A stretch of 33,135 bases of DNA from Gammaproteobacteria bacterium (lineage in GTDB: Bacteria > Pseudomonadota > Gammaproteobacteria > Eutrophobiales > Eutrophobiaceae), in contig JAURPG010000029.1 of assembly GCA_030835405.1 (NCBI GenBank), forward strand, positions 1-33,135, read 5' to 3'. Made by a program: the position numbers and the translations under genes. Positions 1 through 9,057 of the stretch are shown here, in pieces. Each line of letters begins with the position of its first letter. Positions within the stretch are counted from its first letter, which is position 1. The notes under the pieces were generated by a model. It did no database searches, had not been told where the DNA came from, and worked only from the letters and a program-made list of their open reading frames with translations.

Positions 1-611
1 ATCTGTGAACCAATATGACAATCTATGCCTACTACATTCACATTGACCATAGCGTTAGCCTGGTCAAACGCAATTTTGGCGTCCTGGTAGGCAATCCCAA
101 ATTTATTTTCTTTCAGACCCGTAGATATGTAAGGGTGTGTCAATGGGTCTACATCAGGGTTAATCCGCAGTGATACAGGCGCCCTGCAATGGAGCTCACC
201 CGCAACCTTATTTACCATCTCAAGCTCAGAAAGTGATTCAACATTAAGGCACTTCACGCCTACCTGTAACGCAGTCCGAATTTCATCGGGCGTTTTACCC
301 ACTCCGGAAAATACAACTTTACCAGGGTCGCCACCAGCCTTGATAACCCTTTGTAGTTCACCCACTGATACGATATCAAAACCTGAACCCAGCCTGGCCA
401 GTAAATTTAAAATAGCAAGATTGCCATTGGCCTTAACCGCATAACAAATGCAGTGTGATCTGTTTTTAAACGCCCCCTCGTAAGATTGCCATTGTCGCTC
501 AATCGCCGCTCGACTATAAACGTAACCGGGCGTGCCAAATTGCTTTTGAATTTCTGTAACCGCAACGCCTTCCGCAAACAAGGCCCCACCTAAGTATTGA
601 AAATCCTGCAT
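1..611 (-). CDS. lysA: Diaminopimelate decarboxylase, N-terminal part (runs off the window)
   Basis: LysA is the PLP enzyme that decarboxylates meso-diaminopimelate to L-lysine, the last step of lysine synthesis. About 203 residues are present; the family is usually about 415, so the C-terminal half lies beyond base 1. The sequence shows the alanine-racemase-fold barrel: CYAVKAN at residues 56-62, with Lys60 as the expected Schiff-base lysine, then SGVGKTPDEI, an INPDVDPLTHPYISTGLK stretch, and HIGSQ at the cut end. The ATG at 611 is only 3 bases downstream of the lptM stop, the usual lptM-lysA arrangement. Identification is secure; only completeness is unknown. Confidence 0.95.
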   Translation of the reverse strand, partial: MQDFQYLGGALFAEGVAVTEIQKQFGTPGYVYSRAAIERQWQSYEGAFKNRSHCICYAVKANGNLAILNLLARLGSGFDIVSVGELQRVIKAGGDPGKVVFSGVGKTPDEIRTALQVGVKCLNVESLSELEMVNKVAGELHCRAPVSLRINPDVDPLTHPYISTGLKENKFGIAYQDAKIAFDQANAMVNVNVVGIDCHIGSQ

Positions 612-614
612 AGT

Positions 615-728
615 TTATTCTTCTGTTACAGCAACCGTTAGTTCATCTGGAATATATAAATCACCTTTTTGTCCGCAGGACGCGGCAAAAATAACTACAG
701 CAATTAATATGACTAATCGTAAACGCAT
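615..728 (-). CDS. lptM: LptM (YifL)-type small lipoprotein
   Basis: This is a 37-residue ORF, easily missed by size cut-offs. It begins MRLRLVILIAVVIFAASC; Cys18 follows a hydrophobic stretch and a lipobox (AASC), and the mature part starts CGQKGDLYIP. That CGxKGxLY(x)P signature, the length and the position directly upstream of lysA match the YifL/LptM family. In E. coli this outer-membrane lipoprotein helps mature the LptDE lipopolysaccharide translocon. A diderm envelope with LPS is implied. Function in this organism is inferred from family and synteny. Confidence 0.85.
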   Translation of the reverse strand: MRLRLVILIAVVIFAASCGQKGDLYIPDELTVAVTEE

Positions 729-779
729 TTCATCACCTGAATTATCGTGTGATTTTATTTTCCAATAGGAGAGTAATTT

Positions 780-881
780 ATGGAGTTAAATTATACACCA
801 GCGATATCATCATTTGCGTATATTCTTTATTTGGGTAACAATTACAGCATTACTATCCACCTAAATAAATATCAGATATAG
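780..881 (+). CDS. Possible 33-residue ORF upstream of trxA
   Basis: An ATG at 780 follows a good Shine-Dalgarno match (AGGAGAG, 767-773) at normal spacing and opens a 33-codon frame (MELNYTPAISSFAYILYLG...) that ends with TAG at 879-881. It lies in an AT-rich gap between divergent lptM and trxA. I recognise no family. The only support is the ribosome-binding site, so it may be chance or a leader peptide. Confidence 0.2.
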   Translation: MELNYTPAISSFAYILYLGNNYSITIHLNKYQI

Positions 882-948
882 CTTGCATTCAGGCATAGAT
901 TTTTGATGAAATGTACCCCCTTTCGAACAATCAGAGGTAAAAAAAATA

Positions 949-1275
949 ATGGGTGAAGAAATAATTCATGTATCAGATACCGATTTTGAAGACCAGGTAT
1001 TAAAGGCCGCAGGACCGGTATTGGTTGACTACTGGGCAGAATGGTGTGGCCCATGCAAGATGATTGCCCCGATTCTTGATGAAATATCCGATGAGTATGC
1101 GGAAAAGCTTACCGTGGCGAAAATAAACATCGATGAAAACCGCGAAATACCCCAGAAATATGCCGTTCGAGGAATTCCTACGCTGATGATATTCAAAGAT
1201 GGTGAAATTGCAGGTACTAAGGTAGGCGCGTTGTCAAAATCCCAGTTATCAGCTTTTATTGACAGCGTCATATAA
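949..1275 (+). CDS. trxA: Thioredoxin 1
   Basis: Small dithiol-disulfide oxidoreductase of the cytoplasm that reduces protein disulfides and is recycled by NADPH thioredoxin reductase. It is 108 residues, the family's normal size. The active site WCGPCK has its cysteines at 33 and 36, and the cis-proline loop RGIPTLMIF is near residues 74-82. A purine-rich GAGGT lies about ten bases before the ATG. It is followed by rho, a common gammaproteobacterial neighbour, but with a 181-base gap and a possible terminator between them, so the two are probably separate transcripts. Confidence 0.97.
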   Translation: MGEEIIHVSDTDFEDQVLKAAGPVLVDYWAEWCGPCKMIAPILDEISDEYAEKLTVAKINIDENREIPQKYAVRGIPTLMIFKDGEIAGTKVGALSKSQLSAFIDSVI

Positions 1276-1292
1276 ACGCTATACATTTACAG

Positions 1293-1321
1293 AACGCGGC
1301 GGAATGCTCGTGTTATTTTTT
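1293..1321 (+). terminator. Possible intrinsic terminator after trxA
   Basis: AACGCG (1293-1298) can pair with CGTGTT (1309-1314) using one G-U pair, with a ten-base loop, and is followed by a T run (1316-1321). The stem is short, so this is a modest call. Confidence 0.35.
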
Positions 1322-1456
1322 AATTAATAATAACCTTCTTAAACCGAACTCCCTCAAATTTATATTAACAAGGTCTTATTTTTAGGGCGTTTCCTGCGCT
1401 TAAATAAAAACTTATTTAATAACCCTTATCGTCTAACTTAAAGTAATCCATGATCT

Positions 1457-2716
1457 ATGAACCTAACAGAACTTAAACAGCAGCCCGCATCAGAACTTAT
1501 CAAATTATCAGAGAAACTCGGGCTTGACGGCCTGGCAAGATCTAGAAAACAGGATGTTATTTTTGAAATCCTAAAAGCCCATGCCAAAAAAGGTGAAGAC
1601 ATATATGGTAGTGGAGTATTAGAAATCCTCCAGGATGGGTTTGGTTTTCTAAGATCAGCAGACAGTTCATACCTGGCGGGCCCGGACGATATCTATGTCT
1701 CCCCCAGTCAGATCCGGCGTTTTAATCTCAGAACAGGTGATAACATTGCCGGCAAAATCAGACCGCCTAAAGATGGTGAACGTTATTTTGCCTTGTTAAA
1801 GGTTGCTGAAATTAATTTTGAATCACCGGATAAAGCCAAGAATAAAATCCTTTTTGAAAACCTGACACCGTTGTTCGCCAATGAAAGATTGAAACTGGAA
1901 ATTGGTAACGGCAGTACGGAAGATCTGACTCCGCGGATTATTGACCTGGTCGCACCCATCGGTAAAGGCCAACGTGGCCTCATAGTCTCTCCACCTAAAG
2001 CCGGTAAGACGATGATCCTGCAGTCCATTGCACAATCCATTACCTACAATCACCCGGAATGTCACCTGATCGTATTACTGATTGATGAACGGCCTGAGGA
2101 AGTGACAGAAATGGCCCGATCCGTAAAAGGAGAAGTCATATCCAGTACCTTTGATGAACCGGCCAGCAGACATGTACAGGTTGCGGAAATGGTCATCTCC
2201 AGGGCCAAACGCCTCACGGAGCATAAAAAAGACGTGGTGATATTACTGGATTCCATTACTCGACTGGCGCGGGCCTATAATACGGTGGTCCCTGCTTCCG
2301 GCAAGGTCCTGACAGGTGGTGTGGATGCCAACGCCCTGCAAAAACCGAAACGATTTTTTGGTGCCGCAAGAAACATTGAAGAAGGCGGAAGCCTGACGAT
2401 ACTGGCTACTGCACTGGTAGATACCGGTTCGAGAATGGATGATGTCATCTATGAGGAATTTAAAGGTACCGGCAATATGGAATTACACCTGGACCGAGAA
2501 ATTGCAGAAAAAAGAATATATCCAGCGATCCATATAAATCGCTCGGGTACCCGACGGGAAGAAATGCTTACCGATCAGGCTGAGTTACAAAAAATGTGGA
2601 TACTCCGCAAACTCCTGCATCCCATGGAGACATTGGCGGCAATGGAATTTTTACTGGAAAGACTGAAAGCGACAAAAAATAATGCTGAGTTTTTTGACGC
2701 CATGAAACGTCAATGA
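1457..2716 (+). CDS. rho: Transcription termination factor Rho
   Basis: Hexameric RNA-dependent ATPase that terminates transcription at Rho-dependent sites. At 419 residues it has exactly the E. coli length. It begins MNLTELKQ as in E. coli, which fixes the start at the second of two nearby ATGs. Visible parts: N-terminal helical domain, cold-shock-like RNA-binding domain with GFGFLRS (61-67), Walker A PPKAGKT (179-185; Lys181 and Lys184), [10 protein letters not shown] (207-216; Glu211), [12 protein letters not shown] (263-274), the [14 protein letters not shown] loop (281-294) contacting RNA, and arginine finger GTRREE (Arg366). No insertion is seen. Its stop overlaps the 3' end of the opposite-strand gene by 7 bases. 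Confidence 0.98.
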   Translation: MNLTELKQQPASELIKLSEKLGLDGLARSRKQDVIFEILKAHAKKGEDIYGSGVLEILQDGFGFLRSADSSYLAGPDDIYVSPSQIRRFNLRTGDNIAGKIRPPKDGERYFALLKVAEINFESPDKAKNKILFENLTPLFANERLKLEIGNGSTEDLTPRIIDLVAPIGKGQRGLIVSPPKAGKTMILQSIAQSITYNHPECHLIVLLIDERPEEVTEMARSVKGEVISSTFDEPASRHVQVAEMVISRAKRLTEHKKDVVILLDSITRLARAYNTVVPASGKVLTGGVDANALQKPKRFFGAARNIEEGGSLTILATALVDTGSRMDDVIYEEFKGTGNMELHLDREIAEKRIYPAIHINRSGTRREEMLTDQAELQKMWILRKLLHPMETLAAMEFLLERLKATKNNAEFFDAMKRQ

Positions 2717-3363
2717 CGTTGATTTATCCGGTCCAGCTTACCTGGTTTAGTGAGACGGTAAAACTTCCTTAATTCAGATAACAAACCTTTCTTATCTTTC
2801 TGTTCCAGGTAGTGGTCTTCAAGACGCTGACAATACTGACGCGCATATTTAGTAGCATATACATATCGTTGTAACTCTTCACCACTAAGATCAGTGTGAT
2901 AAACGTTCTTCTCAAACAATAATTTTGAAATTTGCCTGGTTGCTGAATGGATGGACTGACGCTCCAGACAATCCAGCAACATGACGAACTTATCTATCTC
3001 CGCCTGTAGTTCCATCTCTAATAACGTAACTGACCTGTCATAGCTTGCGTTCCATACCAGGTATAGGAAATGGCTAATCCCTTCCAGGACAATACAAAAT
3101 TCCTGGATATTATGACCTCCCAGGTTGGAAAGTGGGTCACTGTCCAGATAATACTCGAGTAAATCCTTTTCCAGATAAAGCGAAAGATTCAGACCTTCCT
3201 CATCCTGATGGACCAGAAGTTTTTCCCTGGTATTGAGATTTGAATTCAGCTGGCAGAAATGATCGGCAATGGATTTATTGGTGAGCACAAAATTTTCAAT
3301 ATTATGTTCAATGTCCAGCTCATAGATGGATTGCAGACCTGCTTGCAATTGTATCAGTGACAT
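2710..3363 (-). CDS. Conserved-looking protein of unknown function (217 aa), second of a tandem pair
   Basis: I cannot assign a function. The protein is hydrophilic and predicted mostly helical, with no signal peptide or clear membrane span. The most motif-like part is the middle: [21 protein letters not shown] (roughly 102-122), followed by [16 protein letters not shown]. That pattern reminds me of uncharacterised proteins in proteobacteria and myxobacteria, but this is memory, not a search. The C-terminal third is basic with several Tyr and Arg. It lies 21 bases downstream of the 3385-4032 gene on the same strand, so they are probably cotranscribed. Its end overlaps the rho stop by 7 bases. 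Both pair members end in Gln-Arg-His. Confidence 0.75.
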   Translation of the reverse strand: MSLIQLQAGLQSIYELDIEHNIENFVLTNKSIADHFCQLNSNLNTREKLLVHQDEEGLNLSLYLEKDLLEYYLDSDPLSNLGGHNIQEFCIVLEGISHFLYLVWNASYDRSVTLLEMELQAEIDKFVMLLDCLERQSIHSATRQISKLLFEKNVYHTDLSGEELQRYVYATKYARQYCQRLEDHYLEQKDKKGLLSELRKFYRLTKPGKLDRINQRH

Positions 3364-3384
3364 GTCGATACGTTGTTGGGAAAA

Positions 3385-4032
3385 TTAATGACGTTGCATT
3401 GCTGTTTTTATCGGCTGTATACCGGTCTGTTTTAGTTTATCTGCTATGCGATTATTCCCGGTTTTCTGCCACATCTCATACATTCTCAATACATCAAAAC
3501 TGGATCCCAAATGTGATGCTTCGCTGACTTCTGACAGAACATCAATCATTTCAGTAAACTTGCTCGCCAGCTCTGAGAAAGCAACCTTTAGACCACAAGT
3601 CATATTTGTCTTGTCTGTTTCGGAGAGATAGCTATAAGCATTTCCACCCATGGCTATATAGTAATCAATATCTACCAGTCCCCGGTTCAGGCTTTGGCTA
3701 TACATGCCGGAAATGCATAAAGAAACATCCCCCAGGCGACGAAGTAATAAAAATCGTTGCTTGGACGTGCTGGCCTCAACTGCCTCCTTGTAATGCATGG
3801 CTAGGGGCTTTAGCATCATGCCATCTTCAGTATGCTCGAACAGGTAATCGGTATTAATAAAGGTGGTTAATAAATTGCCAAGATAGACAACTGTCTCGCC
3901 GGAAACTGCTATGGCCTGATTGTGAAGCGCCGTCTCAATAGCACCATGAAAAAACTCATGGGCATCTATGTCAGTAATTAATTGTTCTTGATCTCTGCAC
4001 GCTTCCATGGTTTCTCGATCACAATTAGCCAA
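3385..4032 (-). CDS. Conserved-looking protein of unknown function (215 aa), first of a tandem pair
   Basis: Not recognised as a named family. It is soluble-looking and helical, with the motif-like stretch LLLRRLGDVSLCISGMYS (about 96-113) followed by VDIDYYIAMGGNAYSYL, which looks conserved and could mark a structured core. The frame opens at a TTG (4032-4030) without a good ribosome-binding site; an internal ATG nine codons in (MEACRDQEQ) is a plausible alternative, so the N-terminus is uncertain. It is separated from groEL by a strong terminator and so should have its own promoter in 4033-4140. Length and end (QRH) match the gene that follows it. Confidence 0.7.
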   Translation of the reverse strand: MANCDRETMEACRDQEQLITDIDAHEFFHGAIETALHNQAIAVSGETVVYLGNLLTTFINTDYLFEHTEDGMMLKPLAMHYKEAVEASTSKQRFLLLRRLGDVSLCISGMYSQSLNRGLVDIDYYIAMGGNAYSYLSETDKTNMTCGLKVAFSELASKFTEMIDVLSEVSEASHLGSSFDVLRMYEMWQKTGNNRIADKLKQTGIQPIKTAMQRH

Positions 4033-4144
4033 ATCATTAATGTCACTAATAAAGACTGGGAAATAACATAACCTTATTTTGCAAAATCACAAAGTCAGCA
4101 CTTGGTGTGTAATGCTGCTAATATTTTTCTGGGTGCTGAAAAAG

Positions 4145-4170
4145 AAAAACCCGCCATTCGGCGGGTTTTT
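4145..4170 (-). terminator. Strong bidirectional intrinsic terminator after groEL
   Basis: A perfect 11-base-pair stem, AAAAACCCGCC (4145-4155) with GGCGGGTTTTT (4160-4170), closes a four-base loop (ATTC). The GC core is flanked by A and T runs, so it can terminate on both strands. It sits 29 bases past the groEL stop and insulates groESL from the two unknown genes downstream. Confidence 0.93.
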
Positions 4171-4199
4171 CAAGACACATAAAGTATATATGTTTGGGA

Positions 4200-5855
<1,656 letters not shown>

Positions 5856-5869
5856 CTACCTCCAGTTAA

Positions 5870-6157
5870 TTATTCAATTACGCCCATAATGTCGTCTTCG
5901 CGAAGCACCAGGAGTTCTTCTCCATCAATCTTCACCTCTGTGCCGGAATACTTGCCAAACAGGATCTTGTCACCCTTTTTGACCTCCAAGGCACGGACTT
6001 CACCATTATCAAGAATCTTGCCATTACCAACCGCCATGATCTCACCCTGTATGGGCTTCTCTGTGGCACTATCGGGAATGACGATTCCACCCGGCGAGGT
6101 TTTACCCTCTTCAATTCGTTTGACGATTACGCGATCGTGTAATGGTCGAATATTCAT
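5870..6157 (-). CDS. groES: Co-chaperonin GroES (10 kDa)
   Basis: Heptameric lid of the GroEL chamber. It is 95 residues, normal for the family. It begins [16 protein letters not shown], has the mobile-loop region [19 protein letters not shown] (17-35), and ends [15 protein letters not shown] strong GGAGGT ribosome-binding site precedes the ATG. It is the first gene of the groESL operon, and the CIRCE operator sits in its leader, 56-82 bases upstream of the start. Confidence 0.98.
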   Translation of the reverse strand: MNIRPLHDRVIVKRIEEGKTSPGGIVIPDSATEKPIQGEIMAVGNGKILDNGEVRALEVKKGDKILFGKYSGTEVKIDGEELLVLREDDIMGVIE

Positions 6158-6212
6158 TATTTGAACCTCCGTATTTATAAACCATTGATTTTTAAGTAAC
6201 TAATTTGAATTA

Positions 6213-6239
6213 TTAGCACTCAACTTTAATGAGTGCTAA
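6213..6239 (-). promoter_or_regulatory. CIRCE operator (HrcA binding site) of groESL
   Basis: Perfect inverted repeat TTAGCACTC (6213-6221), nine-base spacer (6222-6230), GAGTGCTAA (6231-6239). This equals the CIRCE consensus bound by the heat-inactivated repressor HrcA. It starts directly after the predicted -10 box on the minus strand, over the likely transcription start. The hrcA gene is not in this window. Confidence 0.96.
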
Positions 6240-6240
6240 T

Positions 6241-6268
6241 ACTATAGCGGATTTTTTTTTGTAGTCAA
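6241..6268 (-). promoter_or_regulatory. Sigma70-type promoter of groESL
   Basis: On the minus strand, TTGACT (6268-6263) is a -35 box, followed by a 16-base spacer and the -10 box TATAGT (6246-6241). The CIRCE repeat begins one base after the -10. I see no convincing sigma32-type box, so repression by HrcA appears to be the heat-shock switch. Confidence 0.7.
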
Positions 6269-6285
6269 GAACTGGATGTTTTTAG

Positions 6286-7476
6286 TTAATTTTCTGCCTC
6301 TCGCTGATAGAAATCCATGAGGATATGGGCCACTTCTGGACGGGCAAACTCTTCTGGTAATTCTTCCCCGGCAGCGAGCATGTCCCTGACCTTTGTCCCT
6401 GATAAAAGCACAAAGTCTTCCTGGCTATGGTCCGGAGCATCCCGCATCATGACCACTTTATTGAGCTTTTTTGACCAGGCCGTATGATCGGCCTTGAAGA
6501 TATCAATTTCAAGGGCGTCTGTTGGCAACGTATCAAAGATAGCCTGTGCATCAAAGGGACCATAGTAGCTACCAACCCCGGCGTGATCGCGGCCAACAAT
6601 CAGATGGGTACAGCCGGTATTCTGTCTAAATACCGCATGTAATAATGCCTCCCTGGGGCCAGCATATAGCATGTCAAACCCGTAACCGGTCACCATTACC
6701 GTATCCGGGGGGAAATATAGCTCCACCATTTTACGAATGGCCGCATCTCTCACATCAGCTGGTATATCGCCCGGTTTGAGTTTACCGAGTAACATATGGA
6801 TTAAGATACCGTCTGCGCCCACCGCTTCACTGGCCATTTTGCAGAGTTCCTCATGGGCACGATGCATAGGATTTCGGGTCTGAAATGCCACCACGGTCTC
6901 CCAGCCTTTTGCTGCAATTTCGTCTCGAATCTGGACTGCTGTTCTGAATGTTTCAGGAAACTCCTGATCAAAGTAACTGTAATTCAGTAGCTGTATGGGG
7001 CCTGCAATCAGATATTTACCATGCGAGAAAAAGGTAGCAACACCAGGATGGTCTTTATCGGTAGTGCCAAATATCTTTTCAATGATGGAATGGAGTTGAT
7101 CACCGGTTATGGTCTCAATGGACTTAATATCCTGAATGGCGATGATCGGATGACCATCTACGTTTGGATCCAGCAGGGCTATGCGATCTGCATTTTCGAT
7201 AGATGAAATATCATTTGTCCGGTTCAGACAGGGTACTGGCCAGAATAACCCGTCTGAAGTTGTCATTTTCTCGGCAACACTCATGGTATCGACCAGGTTC
7301 ATATAGCCTGTCAACGGAGTAAAATAGCCAGCGCCCAACATCACCGCATTCGCTGCGGCTGCAGAATTAATCAACAGTTTTGGCAGGGATTCGGCCTCCT
7401 TGAGCAGGGCCTCCCTTTTATTTGCATCTGTTACATATAGTGGTGTTAAGTCGGCTGATCCATGCGGATTTATCAT
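6286..7476 (-). CDS. sat: Sulfate adenylyltransferase (ATP sulfurylase), single-chain Sat type
   Basis: Interconverts ATP plus sulfate with APS plus pyrophosphate. It is 396 residues. Visible motifs are QTRNPMHRAHE (199-209; the QxRN and HxxH nucleotide-binding motifs) and GRDHAGVGSYYGPFD (295-309). There is no APS-kinase domain at the C-terminus. This homo-oligomeric type is unrelated to CysDN; in sulfur oxidizers and sulfate reducers it works in dissimilation (ATP from APS when oxidizing), while in other bacteria it is assimilatory. No aprAB, cysC or cysH is nearby to decide. A GGAG ribosome-binding site precedes the ATG. It lies upstream of the groES promoter on the same strand, and its 3' end lies just outside the groE promoter. 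Confidence 0.95.
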   Translation of the reverse strand: MINPHGSADLTPLYVTDANKREALLKEAESLPKLLINSAAAANAVMLGAGYFTPLTGYMNLVDTMSVAEKMTTSDGLFWPVPCLNRTNDISSIENADRIALLDPNVDGHPIIAIQDIKSIETITGDQLHSIIEKIFGTTDKDHPGVATFFSHGKYLIAGPIQLLNYSYFDQEFPETFRTAVQIRDEIAAKGWETVVAFQTRNPMHRAHEELCKMASEAVGADGILIHMLLGKLKPGDIPADVRDAAIRKMVELYFPPDTVMVTGYGFDMLYAGPREALLHAVFRQNTGCTHLIVGRDHAGVGSYYGPFDAQAIFDTLPTDALEIDIFKADHTAWSKKLNKVVMMRDAPDHSQEDFVLLSGTKVRDMLAAGEELPEEFARPEVAHILMDFYQREAEN

Positions 7477-7660
7477 CGATATGTCTCCGTATTTATTAGT
7501 TATTTCGATAATTGGGACAAAAAGAGGCGATACGATAAACCTCTTGGAATGGAATTCAAGTAAAAATATTAAATTCCATTAAAACTGCAGTTTAAAACCC
7601 TAGCGGTTTGTCATGGCTAATATTATGATAATCAGGGTATTTTACACAAGGAAGAGCGAC

Positions 7661-7870
7661 ATGGCTGATCCAACACAAGTTGATGCAACCGATCCAGCAT
7701 AGAAAAATTCAGAAATTCTGGGACCAACCAGTGATGAAGCGACAGTACAAATGTCAGAGATGGATCAGACTTGTTTCTGGAACGACGTGGAATTTCAGCA
7801 AGGTCAATCAGTTGTCTGTGAGGGTAAAGAATATCAATGTAGTTTTGGGAAATGGATTCCCGCGGATTGA
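7661..7870 (+). pseudogene. Small cysteine-containing ORF interrupted by one in-frame TAG
   Basis: An ATG at 7661 with a GGAAG ribosome-binding site opens MADPTQVDATDPA, then TAG (7700-7702). The same frame continues for 55 further sense codons to TGA at 7868-7870, giving a 69-codon unit with one internal amber. The distal part reads QTCFWNDVEFQQGQSVVC and then EGKEYQCSFGKWIPAD, with three cysteines and a spacing that looks like a small folded domain. The stop abuts the 3' end of the Nudix gene on the other strand. It could be a recent pseudogene (one CAG-to-TAG change), a readthrough site, a sequencing error, or translation may restart at the ATG at 7751-7753. I recognise no family. Confidence 0.5.
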
Positions 7871-8434
7871 TCAGGTATGTAGAGTAAATTCATACCCGCT
7901 ATCATTTCTGATAATCTCACCCGTCCGTATCGTATAGCTGCCAGTCCGAATATCATCAAAATAGAGTCTCAATGTCTCTCGCATAACTGGAAATGCCAGT
8001 TCATCCCATGGTATCTCCTCTTCACCGTATAGTTCCACCTCCAGACTCTCTGCGCCCGGGGAAAACCCCTGTTCAGTCAAGGCCGCTCGATAGATAAGAT
8101 ATACCTGATTGACATGAGTCAGGTTTATGACCGTGTATAAATCATGAATAACGACGGTCGCATTGGCCTCCTCAAGGGTCTCCCGTAGCGCAGCCTGGGT
8201 AGTTGACTCATCATTTTCCATAAAACCCGCCGGCAAAGTCCATTTACCATATTGCGGTTCAATGGCCCGCTTACATAACAGTATTTTCCCTGCTTGTTCA
8301 GGAATACAACCGGCAACAATTTTTGGATTTTGATAGTGAATGGTTTTACAGCCCAGGCAGACATGCCTATGTCGATTATCGTCGCCTGGAATTTTATATT
8401 CCACCTCAGAGCCGCAATCACTACAATATTTCAT
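7871..8434 (-). CDS. Nudix hydrolase with N-terminal zinc ribbon
   Basis: Predicted to cleave a nucleoside diphosphate linked to another moiety. It is 187 residues. The N-terminus carries a zinc ribbon, CSDCG (4-8) and CLGC (26-29), followed by HYQNPKIVAGCI. The Nudix box GFMENDESTTQAALRETLEE fits GX5EX7REUXEEXG except that AN replaces the final Gly context. This ribbon-plus-Nudix layout is common in NADH- or ADP-ribose-type hydrolases, but the substrate cannot be read from the sequence. It starts 8 bases after the tesA stop, so the two probably form an operon. Confidence 0.9.
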   Translation of the reverse strand: MKYCSDCGSEVEYKIPGDDNRHRHVCLGCKTIHYQNPKIVAGCIPEQAGKILLCKRAIEPQYGKWTLPAGFMENDESTTQAALRETLEEANATVVIHDLYTVINLTHVNQVYLIYRAALTEQGFSPGAESLEVELYGEEEIPWDELAFPVMRETLRLYFDDIRTGSYTIRTGEIIRNDSGYEFTLHT

Positions 8435-8442
8435 TAAATCGA

Positions 8443-9057
8443 TTACTCTTCACTGAGCATGGGTTGAAGGTCAGGCCAGATATTTTCCAGCATCATAATC
8501 TGTGCTTCGGCGGTTGGATGGATACCATCGTTTTGCATCAACTCCGGCTTGTCTGCAATCCCATCGAGGATAAATTTACTGAGCAGGGTAGCCGTCTCTT
8601 CTGCCAGTTCAGAATAAATCGCGGTAAAACGATCGATATAAAATTTGCCATAATTGGGTGGCAGCAACATCGGGACCAGTAATATCTCACTGCCAGCAGT
8701 TTCCAGTAAGCCTATTATTTCTCCCAGGTTGGATTTAATTTCAGGTATCGGCAGGCCTCTCAGCCCATCATTACCGCCCAGCTCTAAAATGGTTATATCC
8801 GGTTTCGTTTCAGTTAATATTTCATCCAGTCTGGATTTTGCACCATGTGTGGTGTCACCGCTGATGCTGGCATTAAAAACATTGTACGTGTAGCCTTGGT
8901 CTCGTAATCTGTTTTGCAACAATGAGACCCAACCATCCTCTATGGCTATTCCGTAACTTGCACTTAGACTATCAGCCAGGACTAAAATGGTATTATCCTG
9001 TGCACGGGTACTCAGGCTACTAAGACACAATAATGTAAGTAATAATTTTTTAATCAT
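8443..9057 (-). CDS. tesA: TesA-type SGNH esterase/lysophospholipase (thioesterase I)
   Basis: Periplasmic SGNH hydrolase; the E. coli homologue acts on acyl-CoA thioesters, lysophospholipids and other esters. It is 204 residues. A signal peptide covers residues 1-19 (MIKKLLLTLLCLSSLSTRA). The nucleophile block reads LADSLSASYG with Ser30; the usual GDSL Gly is Ala here. The oxyanion residues are Gly67 (SISGDTT) and Asn96 (LGGND), and the C-terminal pair is Asp177/His180 (DGIHP). It is divergent from ybbA-ybbP as in E. coli, and the two ATG codons overlap by two bases (CATG). The Nudix gene follows. Confidence 0.93.
   Translation of the reverse strand: MIKKLLLTLLCLSSLSTRAQDNTILVLADSLSASYGIAIEDGWVSLLQNRLRDQGYTYNVFNASISGDTTHGAKSRLDEILTETKPDITILELGGNDGLRGLPIPEIKSNLGEIIGLLETAGSEILLVPMLLPPNYGKFYIDRFTAIYSELAEETATLLSKFILDGIADKPELMQNDGIHPTAEAQIMMLENIWPDLQPMLSEE

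Noticed and set aside
8987-9055. N-terminal extension of the ABC ATPase upstream of the ATG at 9056
   Set aside because: It lies inside tesA on the other strand and adds no conserved residues; homologues begin near the ATG.
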